Below are positions 20,165-29,482 of a stretch of 34,607 nt of DNA, in pieces. Made by a program: the position numbers and the translations under genes. The first letter of the stretch is position 1; each line of letters starts with the position of its first letter. Under the pieces are notes generated by a model. That model saw only the letters and a list, made by a program, of their open reading frames with translations. It was not told the origin of the DNA and did no database searches. The stretch is from Phaeoceros laevis (Eukaryota > Anthocerotophyta > Anthocerotopsida > Notothyladales), in the NCBI GenBank assembly GCA_049999765.1, contig JBNGIQ010008792.1, forward strand, positions 85,944-120,550. Direction: 5' to 3'.

Positions 20165-21259
20165 ATGGCCCTCTCGCGCCTTAATGCCGGGTCTGTGGTG
20201 CCATCTGGAGCATGTCTGCGCTGCACGTTGCGCCGCTCGCCATCCTTCCTGTCGTGGCCGGCTGGCGGGGCCAGGTTGTTTGGCTTTCAGATCCGGGTCC
20301 AGGAGCAGCAGCAGCAGCAGTTTGGTTGTCGGGGCGTGGTCCAGGAGACAGGCGGTGGTGAGCAATGCGCTACTAGTACCTCAACAGGAGAAGAAGCCGA
20401 GGAGGCACAGGCCAGTAAGCGGAAAGGGCTGTCTTCTTCTCCCTCGCCTCTGCCGCTGTCCCTGCTCTGCGCCCTGTTACCGCCTGTGGTAGGAGCAACC
20501 ACAACCGTGACTCCGGGCACGATGCAGTTCCCGGTGTCGTTGAATGACCTGCTAGCCGCCGCGGCCACCACATCGGTGGCGCTGGCGCAGCTTAAGCTTT
20601 TCGACCGGCTTGTCCGGCACCAGGTCCTGGACAAGAAGCTGAGCCGCAAGCTAGTGCACGTCACGGTCGGCCTGGTCTTCATGCTCTTCTGGCCGCTCTT
20701 CAGCGTGAGCCGGGTGAGCTCCATTCTGGCGGCCCTGGCGCCCGCCGGGAACACCGTGCGCATGCTGCTGCTGGGGCTGGGCATCTGGAAGGACGAGGCC
20801 CTGGTGAAAGCTATGAGCAGGGAGGGCGACCGCGCGGAGCTGCTCAAGGGCCCCTTCTACTACGGCCTGGCCATCAGTGTGGTCACCGTGGTCTGGTGGC
20901 GCACCTCGCCCCTCGGCATTGTGGCCCTAGTCAATCTGTGCGCCGGGGATGGCTTTGCTGACATCGTCGGCAGGCGGCTCGGCTCCAGCTCCGCCGCCAG
21001 GCTGCCCTACAACCCGTCCAAGTCCTATGCCGGCTCCATCGCCATGTTGGCCATGTCCATCCTCGTCTCGCTCCTCTACCTCTGGCTGTTTGCCTCGCTA
21101 GGCTATTTTGCTCTCACCCAGCAGATTGTTTGGGGCGTTTGCGTCGTGTCCCTGGCTGCTACTGCAGTGGAGTCGCTGCCGATCAGCACAAGGCTGGACG
21201 ACAACCTGACGGTGCCCCTCACCTCCATTCTGGCAGGAATGCTGGTATTCAATTCCTGA
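20165..21259 (+). CDS. VTE5: Phytol kinase / farnesol kinase, plastid (VTE5-type)
   Basis: CTP-dependent polyprenol kinase that phosphorylates phytol from chlorophyll breakdown, feeding tocopherol and fatty-acid phytyl ester synthesis. Single exon, 364 residues. An N-terminal region rich in Ser, Arg and Ala with a poly-Gln run (QEQQQQQFG) fits a plastid transit peptide. Family motifs follow: SRKLVHVTVGLVFMLFWPLF, then AELLKGPFYYGLA, and the nucleotide-binding-like LVNLCAGDGFADIVGRRLG, then KSYAGSIAM and the closing ESLPISTRLDDNLTVPL. Several hydrophobic membrane segments lie between them. The family usually has introns in plants, so an intronless copy is unusual and may be a retrocopy, but the frame and all motifs are intact. 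VTE5 and its paralogues (FOLK, VTE6-related) cannot be told apart by eye. Confidence 0.92.
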   Translation: MALSRLNAGSVVPSGACLRCTLRRSPSFLSWPAGGARLFGFQIRVQEQQQQQFGCRGVVQETGGGEQCATSTSTGEEAEEAQASKRKGLSSSPSPLPLSLLCALLPPVVGATTTVTPGTMQFPVSLNDLLAAAATTSVALAQLKLFDRLVRHQVLDKKLSRKLVHVTVGLVFMLFWPLFSVSRVSSILAALAPAGNTVRMLLLGLGIWKDEALVKAMSREGDRAELLKGPFYYGLAISVVTVVWWRTSPLGIVALVNLCAGDGFADIVGRRLGSSSAARLPYNPSKSYAGSIAMLAMSILVSLLYLWLFASLGYFALTQQIVWGVCVVSLAATAVESLPISTRLDDNLTVPLTSILAGMLVFNS

Positions 21260-21488
21260 CTCAGGTAATTGCAACTTGTCGACAGTGGTGCGTTTTTATC
21301 GCATAGAATAATATGGTCCAGACTCGTTAGGACAACAGCATGAAAGTAGGGTGGGATGTTCGCAACTTCGCACGCTTCCATCCCTCCCAAAAATAAACTG
21401 TTGCTCCATTCCTGGAAGCCCATAGTTTATGGATGAAGAACTAAAAAATTGCCCCAACTAAGCTCAGCTCCACATCATCTTGCGCTGG
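21260..21488. other. Convergent 3' interval with AATAAA
   Basis: Separates the ends of the phytol kinase (+) and anthranilate synthase (-) genes, which face each other with 229 bases between stop codons. A canonical AATAAA lies on the + strand at 21392-21397, about 130 bases after the phytol kinase stop, and may be its polyadenylation signal. Confidence 0.5.
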
Positions 21489-24470
21489 TCAGCAAGGATG
21501 ACGCAGAAAAGCAGCCTCGGCAAGGTCGATGGCACGGCCCAGCCCAGCTGACTTGTTCCGGCACTCTTCATACTCTGCCTGGGGGTCACTGTCAGCTACA
21601 ATCCCTGCACCAGCCTGCAGATGGGCAATCCACTCCCTCCTGTTGCCATCTTTGTACGAGTACATTGTGTCATTCCGAGATCGTGTCGGAAACACCATGG
21701 TGCGGAGGGCAAGTGCAATGTCCATGTCCCCTTCAAATGAAACGGCTCCAATGCCACCACTGTAAGGGCCCCGCATCGTAGGCTCGAGCTCGTCGATGAT
21801 CTGCATTGCCCTCACCTGTTGCAAGCATGTTTTACATCACATTCAGGCCTCAATTCTGACACTACACATTTTCATGGGCTTGAACCTACCTTTGGTGCCC
21901 CACTGACTGTTCCAACAGGCAAAGCTGCACGAAGCGCATCCCAGCACGAGTGTGCTTCAGATAGTTCCCCAGTGACCTGCGATGAAACAACACCAAGGCA
22001 TCATTCCATAACACTAATCAATACCACACCCGCGACGGGTCAAGCCAGGAATATCATGTCAAAAGAGCAGCTCTCACAGTTGAGCTGATGTGCATGACGT
22101 GTGAATATCGTTCCACCTCCATGAGCTTCTCAACCTTGACTGATCCAGCCTTCGAGACCTGCGTGACACAAGCTATTCGTGTGACAAGACTTCCGGCACA
22201 TAGACCACATCATACAGCATGATTAACTGGGAACTGCACATGTGGCTGTGCGAATTTGCTGGTCACTACAAAGCCACATTCTGAGTGAAAATGAGCTACC
22301 TTGCCAACATCATTTCTCCCCAGGTCAACGAGCATTACATGTTCAGCACACTCCTTCTCATCTGCAAGGAGATCTCGTTCAAGTGCGAGATCCTCCTCAG
22401 GGGTCTTCCCCCGTCTTCGTGTACCAGCTAGAGGCCTATTAATCACCTTTCTCTGGACCAGGCGTTGGGCAATAAGCTCCGGGCAAAAGAGTATCCAGAA
22501 AACGGTCAAAAACTTGTGTTCTGTGAAAGTGCATGAAGCACAACTCCTGCTTTGTGTACCTTCCGAATCCGCGTCAAAATCTCGGGACTAGAAGCCACCA
22601 AAATACCACCTCTGGCCTGCAACAGTGCAGCAGATTTTCAAAACGGAGAAATTCCTGCTGTAGCTCGCTGCGCACCCATCATCCCCTCAAGTGATGCGTA
22701 TATAGCAGCACAACTGGAAAAATTGCAGGATCGTAGACAAACCTGCAAATAGATCATGTAAGGGCTAGGATTTACAATCCGTAAAGCCCTGTATACCTCG
22801 AAGGGATCTGCAAAAGTGCGTCGTTCAAACCTCTGACTAAGTACCACTTGAAAGATGTCGCCTGCCAGAATGTGCTCTTTTGCTCTCAGTATAGCTTGTT
22901 TGTATGATTCAGGTGTTATATTTGACACCACTGGCTGTGACCCATACTGTTGAAGAGACAACTCCACTGACCCAGAGGAGAGCTTTGGCCTAAAATAAGA
23001 GGTACGTTTAAAGCATTTAAGCCTTCGACAAATTCCCATGGAAGGCGGAGCACCATAAGTCCAGCTTCTCTCAACATTAGGCATAATCTACCCTTCATGC
23101 GGGCATTGAGGAACCAACTCAGGCATCGACTTACGCTTGTACATTCTGTACTCTAGAAACCAGGCGTTCAAGGCGTTTTGCTCCATCCTCATATGCATCT
23201 TCTGCGCTGTTAAATTGATCAGTAAGCACCCAATGAATTACATACACAATCTGCAAAGAAAACCCATCGAGCTCACGGTCAGATGCTAAATTTTTGTGCA
23301 TGCAGCAGAAAGGCTTAACAGCATGGGGTCAAAGACAACAGCAGTTGTCGGATAAATCCAGTAATTCTTCTGACAATCACCTACTTCTGAAAAACACCTA
23401 AAGTGCAGTACACAAAAACAAGCTTGGAGCACGCAAGCACAAACTTACCTTTGACACATGATCAAAGACAATCACATCGTTGTACAACCCTAGATGAACA
23501 TCAGGAAGGCCACGATCATCTTTCGGAGCACTCTGGAAAGACAGCTTTCTTCGCTCTACATATCTCACGGTGTCATAAGAAAAATAGCCAACCCAACCAC
23601 CTGTGTCGTCCATCACACAAGTAGGGTTAACTTCCACTGCCGATGAAAGCCGATTGAGGCAATGATAAGAACGTCCATTGGCTTGACAAGAACGTCCATT
23701 GGCTTGCTAAGAACAAGTATCCAACCACCAACCAGTGTGAACTTACCACAGAACGCATCTGGAAGGCCATCGACAACAACTGGCTGCCACTTCTGGGCAA
23801 TCTCAGCTGGCTCCCCCAAAGGATCATCTGTGATTCTCTCTGTTCTGGTACCGTTTTCATGATTCAAAACTGTAATTATCTCTTGCTTTGCAATGATCTC
23901 CATTGCCGGTTGTGCCCCCACCATACTGTAACGACCCTGCAGCAGAAAATGCACATGGTACATTCCAAAAGCCCATTGTGATAAGATTGCGTTCTCCCAA
24001 TGGCTCTCACATGATAGACAAACAGCGTGTACCTCGTTGCAACCATCAACACCATTTTCTACGGATTCGAACAGAAAGCTAGGTGCTTCTCGATCATCTT
24101 CCTTGACAAGACACCGATAAGCCAAAACAGGAGTCAGATGATCAGAAAAAATTCGCCGGAACACTGGCACCAGATTGCCCCTTTTCGAGGCTTCCCGAAA
24201 GGCCAGCAACTGCTGCTGTTCTGGAGAGCCATGTAGCTGTGGCAAGACTACGGCGGAAGCTCGAGGCACGCATTGCCTGACGCAATTTGACGAACTCCAC
24301 TGGTCCTGCGACCCGCTCTCTAACTTGATGCTACCTCGCCTGGCGCGTACAACTTGCGGAAAGGTCACTCTGGTGCCCCCCAATTCTCGAAACCAGAGGC
24401 CGCAATCCTGCTTCTGCTGGGCACAAGCAATGGGCAGCGCGCCCAATTCAGAGAAACTCAAGCCCGCCAT
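21489..24470 (-). CDS. ASA1: Anthranilate synthase alpha subunit, plastid
   Basis: Makes anthranilate from chorismate, the first committed step of tryptophan synthesis, with ammonia from a glutamine-amidotransferase beta subunit. Ten exons join in phase: 24033-24470, 23747-23936, 23449-23600, 23135-23250, 22743-22989, 22560-22616, 22300-22452, 22078-22158, 21890-21976 and 21489-21815, giving 615 residues. An N-terminal extension of about 85 residues fits a transit peptide. The regulatory FLFES element (residues 132-136) is the plant equivalent of the tryptophan-binding site in bacterial TrpE, so feedback control is expected. Core motifs: [97 protein letters not shown]. No break is seen. A short-period tandem repeat lies in its third intron interval (see 23665). 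Confidence 0.97.
23665..23706. repeat. 21-bp tandem duplication inside an intron
   Basis: Units 23665-23685 and 23686-23706 share AAGAACGTCCATTGGCTTG and differ at one base (ATAAG against ACAAG); a partial third unit (CTAAGAAC) follows. They lie in the intron 23601-23746 of the anthranilate synthase gene and do not change its frame. Confidence 0.85.
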
Positions 24471-25222
24471 TGTCCAGGAGGCAGAAGCGCTAAACCCCGC
24501 CTAAACCCTGAAGCAGGAAGGAAGGGACATGAAGAGGGCGCAGTGGGCGTCTGTCACTGCATTGCTGTCCTGCTGCCTTAATAACTCCCCAGAGACTCAT
24601 CATACCCACAGCGACAGTTTAATGCCACCTGAACAGAGAAGACCGCAGCCAGACTGTCCGTACGATTGGCTGTATCACGCTGCCATCCGTGAAAGGGAGG
24701 AAGGTTGCACACACGTCAGGAATGACGGCCCGCTATTTTTCTAAAACAAACAGCGACTGACTCATCTTGGATTCGGCACTGATGCGAGTCATGCGACTCT
24801 GGACGTTCCAGCACCAAGTTACAGTAGTATCTACAGATTTTACACTCTCGCAGGTTCTTTAAAAGTCGCGAACTCCATGGGTGTGGGCACACTGATAACG
24901 ACGAAACCGTCAGCAAAGGGTACTCATGTCAGCCGGTGAACCGGTGATTTGGTGCCAAGAAAGTCTTACGAGTTGGTGATAGCATTCTAAGTGGCTGCTA
25001 CCACTTCGAGTTGCCTTCTAGCTAAGCTTGGGGTTCGCGACTGGTGGTAAAACACGTGTGTGCTGAGTAAAGCTCTTGCAAATTTGTATGGTAGATTAAT
25101 AACCTTGCAAGACTATAGGAAAACTGTCAAATTATAAAGCAGTAAAAGAGTGCTTGGAAAAGCCGCACATAAGCATTGCAGCCTTCACACACAACTAGTT
25201 CTAGCTTGACCTTCTATCCAGT
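24471..25222. promoter_or_regulatory. Divergent interval at the compositional boundary
   Basis: Lies between anthranilate synthase (-) and WDR92 (+). The composition changes from mixed to clearly AT-rich within it, roughly between 25050 and 25200. It must contain at least the anthranilate synthase promoter. I see no gene; open frames around 24500-24750 have no similarity. Confidence 0.45.
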
Positions 25223-26302
25223 ATGGATGCTAGAAACAAGCCACAGATTCTTCAACATATATGCAAGTCTCTCACTTCAACCGTGTATGATACTCTTTGG
25301 GTGCCCAGTAGTGCAAGATTTATTTTGCTTGGTTCAACTCCTCGTACAAATGGATGTATACAAATCTATGAGCTGGATGGTGCTTTGGAAATTAAAAAAC
25401 TGAAAGATATAGAGAAACCACATAGTTTTAAATGCGGCACTTTTGATGCTTCAAACTTGGTTGACAGACAAATTGCTACAGGTGACTTCAAAGGAAGCTT
25501 AGATATATGGGATCTCGAAAAACTCAAAACGCCAGTCTATCATGTTCAAGCTCACTCTTCTATTATTAATGCCATAGATGGTTGTGGTGGTTTAAATATT
25601 GGTTATGGTGCACCAGAATTGGTAACAGGAGGAAGAGATGGGCGAGTTTGCATATGGGATCAAAGGCAAAAAGAAGATGCGGTCATGTCATTTGAGCCAG
25701 AAAATTCAGAAACTGCTCGTGATTGTTGGACAGTAGCTTTTGGAAATTCATATAATGATGAGGAACGATGTATTTTAGCTGGATATGATAACGGAGATAT
25801 CAAGCTATTCGATCTAAGAGTAGGCCGTGTTCGATGGGAGGCAAGTATGAAGAACGGTATTTGTGGTATACAATTTGATAGGAAAGATATTAAGATGAAC
25901 AAATTTGTAGCTACGACATTAGAAGCACAATTTAATGTGTATGACCTTAGAACTTACCATCCAGAGAAACATTATGGAAGTCTACAAGAAAAGTTGGTTG
26001 CAGGCACAACTGTATGGGGTGTAAAGCACTTGCCCCAAAATAGAGATGTGTTTGTAATACTAGGTGGTGACGGTTCTTTGAGCTTATACAAGTACTGTTA
26101 TCCAGATAAACGTTGTATGAAGGATGATGAAGGAAAAGAATATGGTGTAATGGGAAAATGTAGTTTGTTATCTACAAAGAATCTATCAACTCAACCAATA
26201 TGCTCATTTTGTTGGAGCCCAGATAAGGAAGGACTATGTGTATTTGGATCATTTGATCAATGTCTTCGAGTAGGTATCATCACAAAACTGAGCAAGATCT
26301 AA
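25223..26302 (+). CDS. WDR92: WDR92 (Monad), dynein-arm assembly WD40 protein
   Basis: Cytoplasmic WD40 protein that works with R2TP/HSP90 co-chaperones in preassembly of axonemal dyneins; in plants it is expected only where sperm are flagellated. Intact single exon of 359 residues, close to the animal protein (about 357). The match covers the whole length: a start with KPQILQHICKSL; VPSSARFILLGS; the CGTFDAS block; IATGDFKGSLDIWDLE; INAIDGCGGLNIGYGAPEL followed by VTGGRDGRVCIWD; RDCWTVAFGNSYNDEERC; AGYDNGDIKLFDLR; FDRKDIKMNKFVATTLEAQF; VWGVKHLPQNRDVF; and the end LRVGIITKLSKI. Codon third positions are strongly A/T, unlike all neighbours to the left, and no intron is present. This fits either a retrocopy, a different isochore, or sequence from another organism joined in assembly. 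Confidence 0.95.
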   Translation: MDARNKPQILQHICKSLTSTVYDTLWVPSSARFILLGSTPRTNGCIQIYELDGALEIKKLKDIEKPHSFKCGTFDASNLVDRQIATGDFKGSLDIWDLEKLKTPVYHVQAHSSIINAIDGCGGLNIGYGAPELVTGGRDGRVCIWDQRQKEDAVMSFEPENSETARDCWTVAFGNSYNDEERCILAGYDNGDIKLFDLRVGRVRWEASMKNGICGIQFDRKDIKMNKFVATTLEAQFNVYDLRTYHPEKHYGSLQEKLVAGTTVWGVKHLPQNRDVFVILGGDGSLSLYKYCYPDKRCMKDDEGKEYGVMGKCSLLSTKNLSTQPICSFCWSPDKEGLCVFGSFDQCLRVGIITKLSKI

Positions 26303-26672
26303 AACAAAGCACCTTACTTTAGATCTATAACCAAATAAACTAAGTGTAAGGGATGCCTCTATCTAAAACTTTGGTTGTCAAGTATCTCAACCTATGTTAC
26401 TTACATACATCACTTCAAATTTGGGCAAAACATATTACGTATTTCATAATGCGATTACAAATTTTCCCTATACCCTTTAGATTTTCAGTTTTCTAAAATA
26501 TTCATCTAAGACTAAACTATTTTTGAAGCGGTTAATATACAAACTTTTGAGTCTTTAGTATTTTTCACAGAAACTAAGTACACTTCAAGGAATAGACACA
26601 TCAGTTTGTGATACTAATAATCTTTACAGAAATACAAAATATATTCCATTAAACCCCAAAAAACCTGCTTGG
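26303..26672. other. AT-rich interval between WDR92 and CIB-like gene
   Basis: Very AT-rich with no open frame of note. It should hold the WDR92 3' end and the promoter or first untranslated exon of the CIB-like gene. Confidence 0.45.
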
Positions 26673-27539
26673 ATGATTCCTTGTTGTGATAACGTAAGAA
26701 GAGTTCTCAAGAAATGGACAAAAGGGCTTTTCAATAAGGCTCCACCGCCACCAGAAAAATTGCTTAAAGAGTTGCCGAGGGAGGAGTTGGAACACTTTAT
26801 GAGAAAATATCCCTTTAATCAACAAGAAATCATTAAGTTATATAGAAAATTCCAGGTTATGATATAGTTGTAAATAATATGTTCAAATTTTGTAGCTTCT
26901 TTTAAAAATGCATATAGATCTGTTCTTTTGAAATATACCTTTTTTTGGAAGAGTCACAGATGACTTGTTCTGATTCCGGAGACAAGATTACAAAGGATGA
27001 TCTACTCCAATTGGAAGAATTGCGTGCAAATCCATTTGCAGCTAGGATTTGTGNNNNNNNNNNNNNNNNNNNNNNNNNNNNNNNNNNNNNNNNNNNNNNN
27101 NNNNNNNNNNNNNNNNNNNNNNNNNNNNNNNNNNNNNNNNNNNNNNNNNNNNNTGATTTGGGCATTTGCTATTTGGGACTTCGATGGAGACGATTTAATC
27201 GGAGAAGGTCATTGAATCGATGAAGCTAGAAGATATGTTTCATATTTCAACATTGTTTTTATGTACTGACATACAATTTGGAATTACGTTAACTTTGCAG
27301 ATGACATAATGCATGGAATTGATCTAGTCACTTGCTCAGCACCAGTGGTGCGTCCATCACTACATTTGCTTAAAAGAGTACCATCTTCTGCAGGACTCGA
27401 GGATTTTGAGTTAGGGCAACTTGCTGAACAAGTGACCAAGGAAGTTGATGCTGAAAGTACAGGACTAGCTTACCATGACTTTAGGGGCATTCTAACTAGG
27501 ATGCCAGATTTTATAAGCAACTTTTTGATTAATATTTAA
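26673..27539 (+). CDS. CIB-like EF-hand protein (calcium- and integrin-binding family)
   Basis: Calcium-sensor family of EF-hand proteins best known from animals, where CIB members act in membrane signalling and hair-cell and ciliary functions. Exons: 26673-26855, 26960-27053 then an assembly gap, 27154-27207 and 27301-27539; the introns 26856-26959 and 27208-27300 are GT-AG and keep phase. Diagnostic pieces: FNQQEIIKLYRKFQ; ITKDDLLQLEELRANPFAAR (CIB motif xELxxNPF); AFAIWDFDGDDLIGEDDI (EF loop); and the C-terminal FRGILTRMPDFISNFLIN, which is a CIB hallmark and separates it from plant CBL proteins. The start MIPCC lacks the Gly-2 myristoylation site common in the family, so a further 5' exon may be missing. 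About 30-35 residues probably lie in the gap. Confidence 0.75.
27054..27153. other. Assembly gap of 100 N
   Basis: Exactly 100 N, the usual placeholder for unknown size. It falls inside the CIB-like gene, between the NPF motif and the third EF-hand. Both flanks are AT-rich and belong to the same gene, so the scaffold join is right at gene level, but the true distance is unknown. Confidence 0.99.
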
Positions 27540-27930
27540 TGATATTTCACGTTTCAGTTTTCAACCTTAATATAACTTACTTTCGTTACGTTTCGTGGTA
27601 TTATAACAAGACAAGATCATAGGTTGTATAATATATCTTGTTTGATTCAATTAATCAATTTGTTAGAAAAGAGGGTAAATAAAACACTTTGTAGGATATG
27701 ATGATCATCTCCATGGTAATATGCATGGAGCTATTGATATGTACGTTAAGCACACGTCATAACACGTGCCGAAACTCAAAAGGCACATGAGCACTTCCTT
27801 CCTAGCACATATACCCTTTGTTCCTTATAATCCTTACTAGTGTAGAGCCTGTCGACATCGACGGCAATCACCCGTCCCTCCACCCATCTCAAGTTTGAGA
27901 TATAAACAATTTAAACCATTAGGTTTTCAT
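27540..27930. other. AT-rich interval, right edge of the island
   Basis: Continuation of the AT-rich block after the CIB-like stop; composition returns toward the window average by about 27740-27850. No gene seen. Confidence 0.45.
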
Positions 27931-28150
27931 GTAGTGGAGTAGGCCATGTGGTTGGGTTCTTCGAGTGGGAAGGGCAGGTCTTCGGTTCAACTCCTAGGAA
28001 TGTTATCATTTTACCCCGCGGTCGCGCTCCCTCTCGCGGCCCCGCGCTCGCGCGCAGTCGCTCTCCCTCTCGCGGAGCATGGGATTGAAGTGAGAGCATG
28101 TCACAGCCCCCTACAACACATAGAGAGAGCATGGTAGCACACAAACACAT
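27931..28150 (+). mobile_element. tRNA-derived SINE-like element
   Basis: Carries a pol III-type B box GGTTCAACTCC (27984-27994) about 40 bases after an A-box-like TAGGCCATGTGG (27940-27951), the spacing of a tRNA promoter. A GC-rich body follows with a repeated CTCCCTCTCGCGG block (28028-28040 and 28064-28076 regions). The tail after 28140 is AC- and T-rich. The tRNA-like part cannot fold as a full tRNA. Ends are not fixed; no target duplication was found. Confidence 0.5.
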
Positions 28151-28599
28151 AGACAAATACACACCCTCCCTCATCTTTTTTTTATCATGTAAGATACTCA
28201 AGACTTCAACCGCATTATGATTGCGGAAGAGGGATGCATGCCATTATAAGGCACACAAAAATTTACTTCAATCCTCATTCCTTAGGCCTATGCACCACCC
28301 AGTTGTGCTAAGTGCTAAGCATGTAGCATTTGCTTATAAAAATCAAATTTCCATCACTGTCAGGCCCACAACAACGAAGACTCGCTTCAAGTAAGAACAT
28401 TATTATGCCCAGTGAATGTTCTAGTGGACGAAGCTCACTTGAAAAAAGAGTTATTGACCTGGTCTAGAATCTAGATGCATAGAGAAGCCCACACCGAGAT
28501 GTCATTCCTGTACTCTGGCCTGAGCTTCTAGCCCAAGAGGCTCAGACAAAGAAACCCATGCCACTACCTCCGGAAGATTTTTGGGCATTTCCAACCACT

Positions 28600-28665
28600 A
28601 ATGGGATCGAATCCAAGTCACCTCTTTGGGAGGCCCAAGCCTTAACGGCTAGACCATGCCGAGAG
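28600..28665 (-). mobile_element. tRNA-derived SINE head or degenerate tRNA, minus strand
   Basis: Reverse complement reads GGCATGGTCTAGCCGTTAAG (A box, about 28641-28660), then, about 25 bases on, GGATTCGATCC (B box, 28604-28614). This is the exact architecture of a tRNA promoter. No full acceptor stem pairs, so a SINE head is more likely than a working tRNA gene. A second unrelated SINE-like unit lies 500 bases to the left on the other strand. Confidence 0.55.
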
Positions 28666-28939
28666 ATTGGTAGCATATGTATTGTGTACAATATAGATTT
28701 CTTTATTATCTTAAGGTAAATATTTGACAGTCCGAAAAAAACAAATCATCACTAGGCAGTGAACATGCACAATAAGAAACACGTGATTTCACAACGTATT
28801 GTAATGATTTTACAACGCGTTGTTAAAAATGAGTGTTGTGCCTTTACATCATGCGTTATTAGTGGTTATAATGGTTTACAACGAATTACAAGGGTTTACG
28901 GGTTGTGCCCGGTTGCCTGGGCTGCATACTTGAAAGGGG

Positions 28940-29205
28940 CGGTCATATGTTAATGTGCATAAGGGTTTAACCCTGCTGTGAAGGAGAGCGACCACACGGC
29001 GGAAGGGCATAGGGGCTTCTGCCCATGGTGAAGTCAACTAAGGATTTGGGGGGTCATATGCCGCATGCTCATAATGTTAGTGGCATAAGGGTTTAACCCT
29101 GCTGTGAAGGAGAGCGACCGCGTGGCGCAAGGCATAGGGGCTCCTGCCCTCGTTGAAGTCAATTACAAATTTTTGGGTTGCGTGCCGCACACTCATAGGG
29201 CTGGT
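28940..29205. repeat. 126-bp tandem duplication with CATAAGGGTTTAACCCTGC core
   Basis: The core at 28958 recurs at 29084 (period 126). The following 30 bases (CTGTGAAGGAGAGCGACC and on) and the GCATAGGGGCT(T/C)CTGCCC block are also repeated. A partial third edge (GTGCCGCACACTCATA near 29183) matches the end of unit one (ATGCCGCATGCTCATA near 29058). The centre contains AGGGTTTA, identical to a plant telomere unit, but only once per copy. No coding frame is common to the units. Confidence 0.85.
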
Positions 29206-29482
29206 TCAAAAGTGTTCCCCATACTATCTCCGTATTGCCACGTCAATGATGGCTAGTTGTGGCCTTGTTGCTCGTATGATGTTCCAAAATTCTTTTGGCT
29301 TTTCAAGGGCATGTCCATGGATCATTTCTTCATCCTTCTTCTTCTGAACCGCTCGTTTCTTTGTTCTGCAAAGGTGCCTGTGCTTTTGTTTCAAAGCTTT
29401 GTAGTCTTATGACCCTTCATCTCCTCTATCTACCACCTATTGGATTTCTGCCCTAATAGTTTTGCATGCTTTTGGGTACCAT
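29206..29482 (-). mobile_element. LINE (non-LTR retrotransposon) ORF2 fragment
   Basis: On the - strand, from 29482, the frame reads PWYPKACKTIRAEIQ, then, after two stops, YKALKQKHRHLCRTKKRAVQ and KPKEFWNIIR...AIIDVA, ending in YGEHF. This is the connecting region between endonuclease and reverse transcriptase of plant LINEs (W(F/Y)xxxCK, a Lys/Arg-rich helix, FW, EHF). Stops and truncation at both ends show it is dead. No 3' poly(A) tail is visible. Confidence 0.65.

Noticed and set aside
26673-27539. Plant calcineurin B-like (CBL) protein
   Set aside because: The NPF motif and the RMPDF...F C-terminus fit CIB; the CBL FPSF end and its EF-hand spacing are absent.
28600-28665. Working tRNA gene
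   Set aside because: A and B boxes are present but acceptor and anticodon stems do not pair, so it is called a SINE head.
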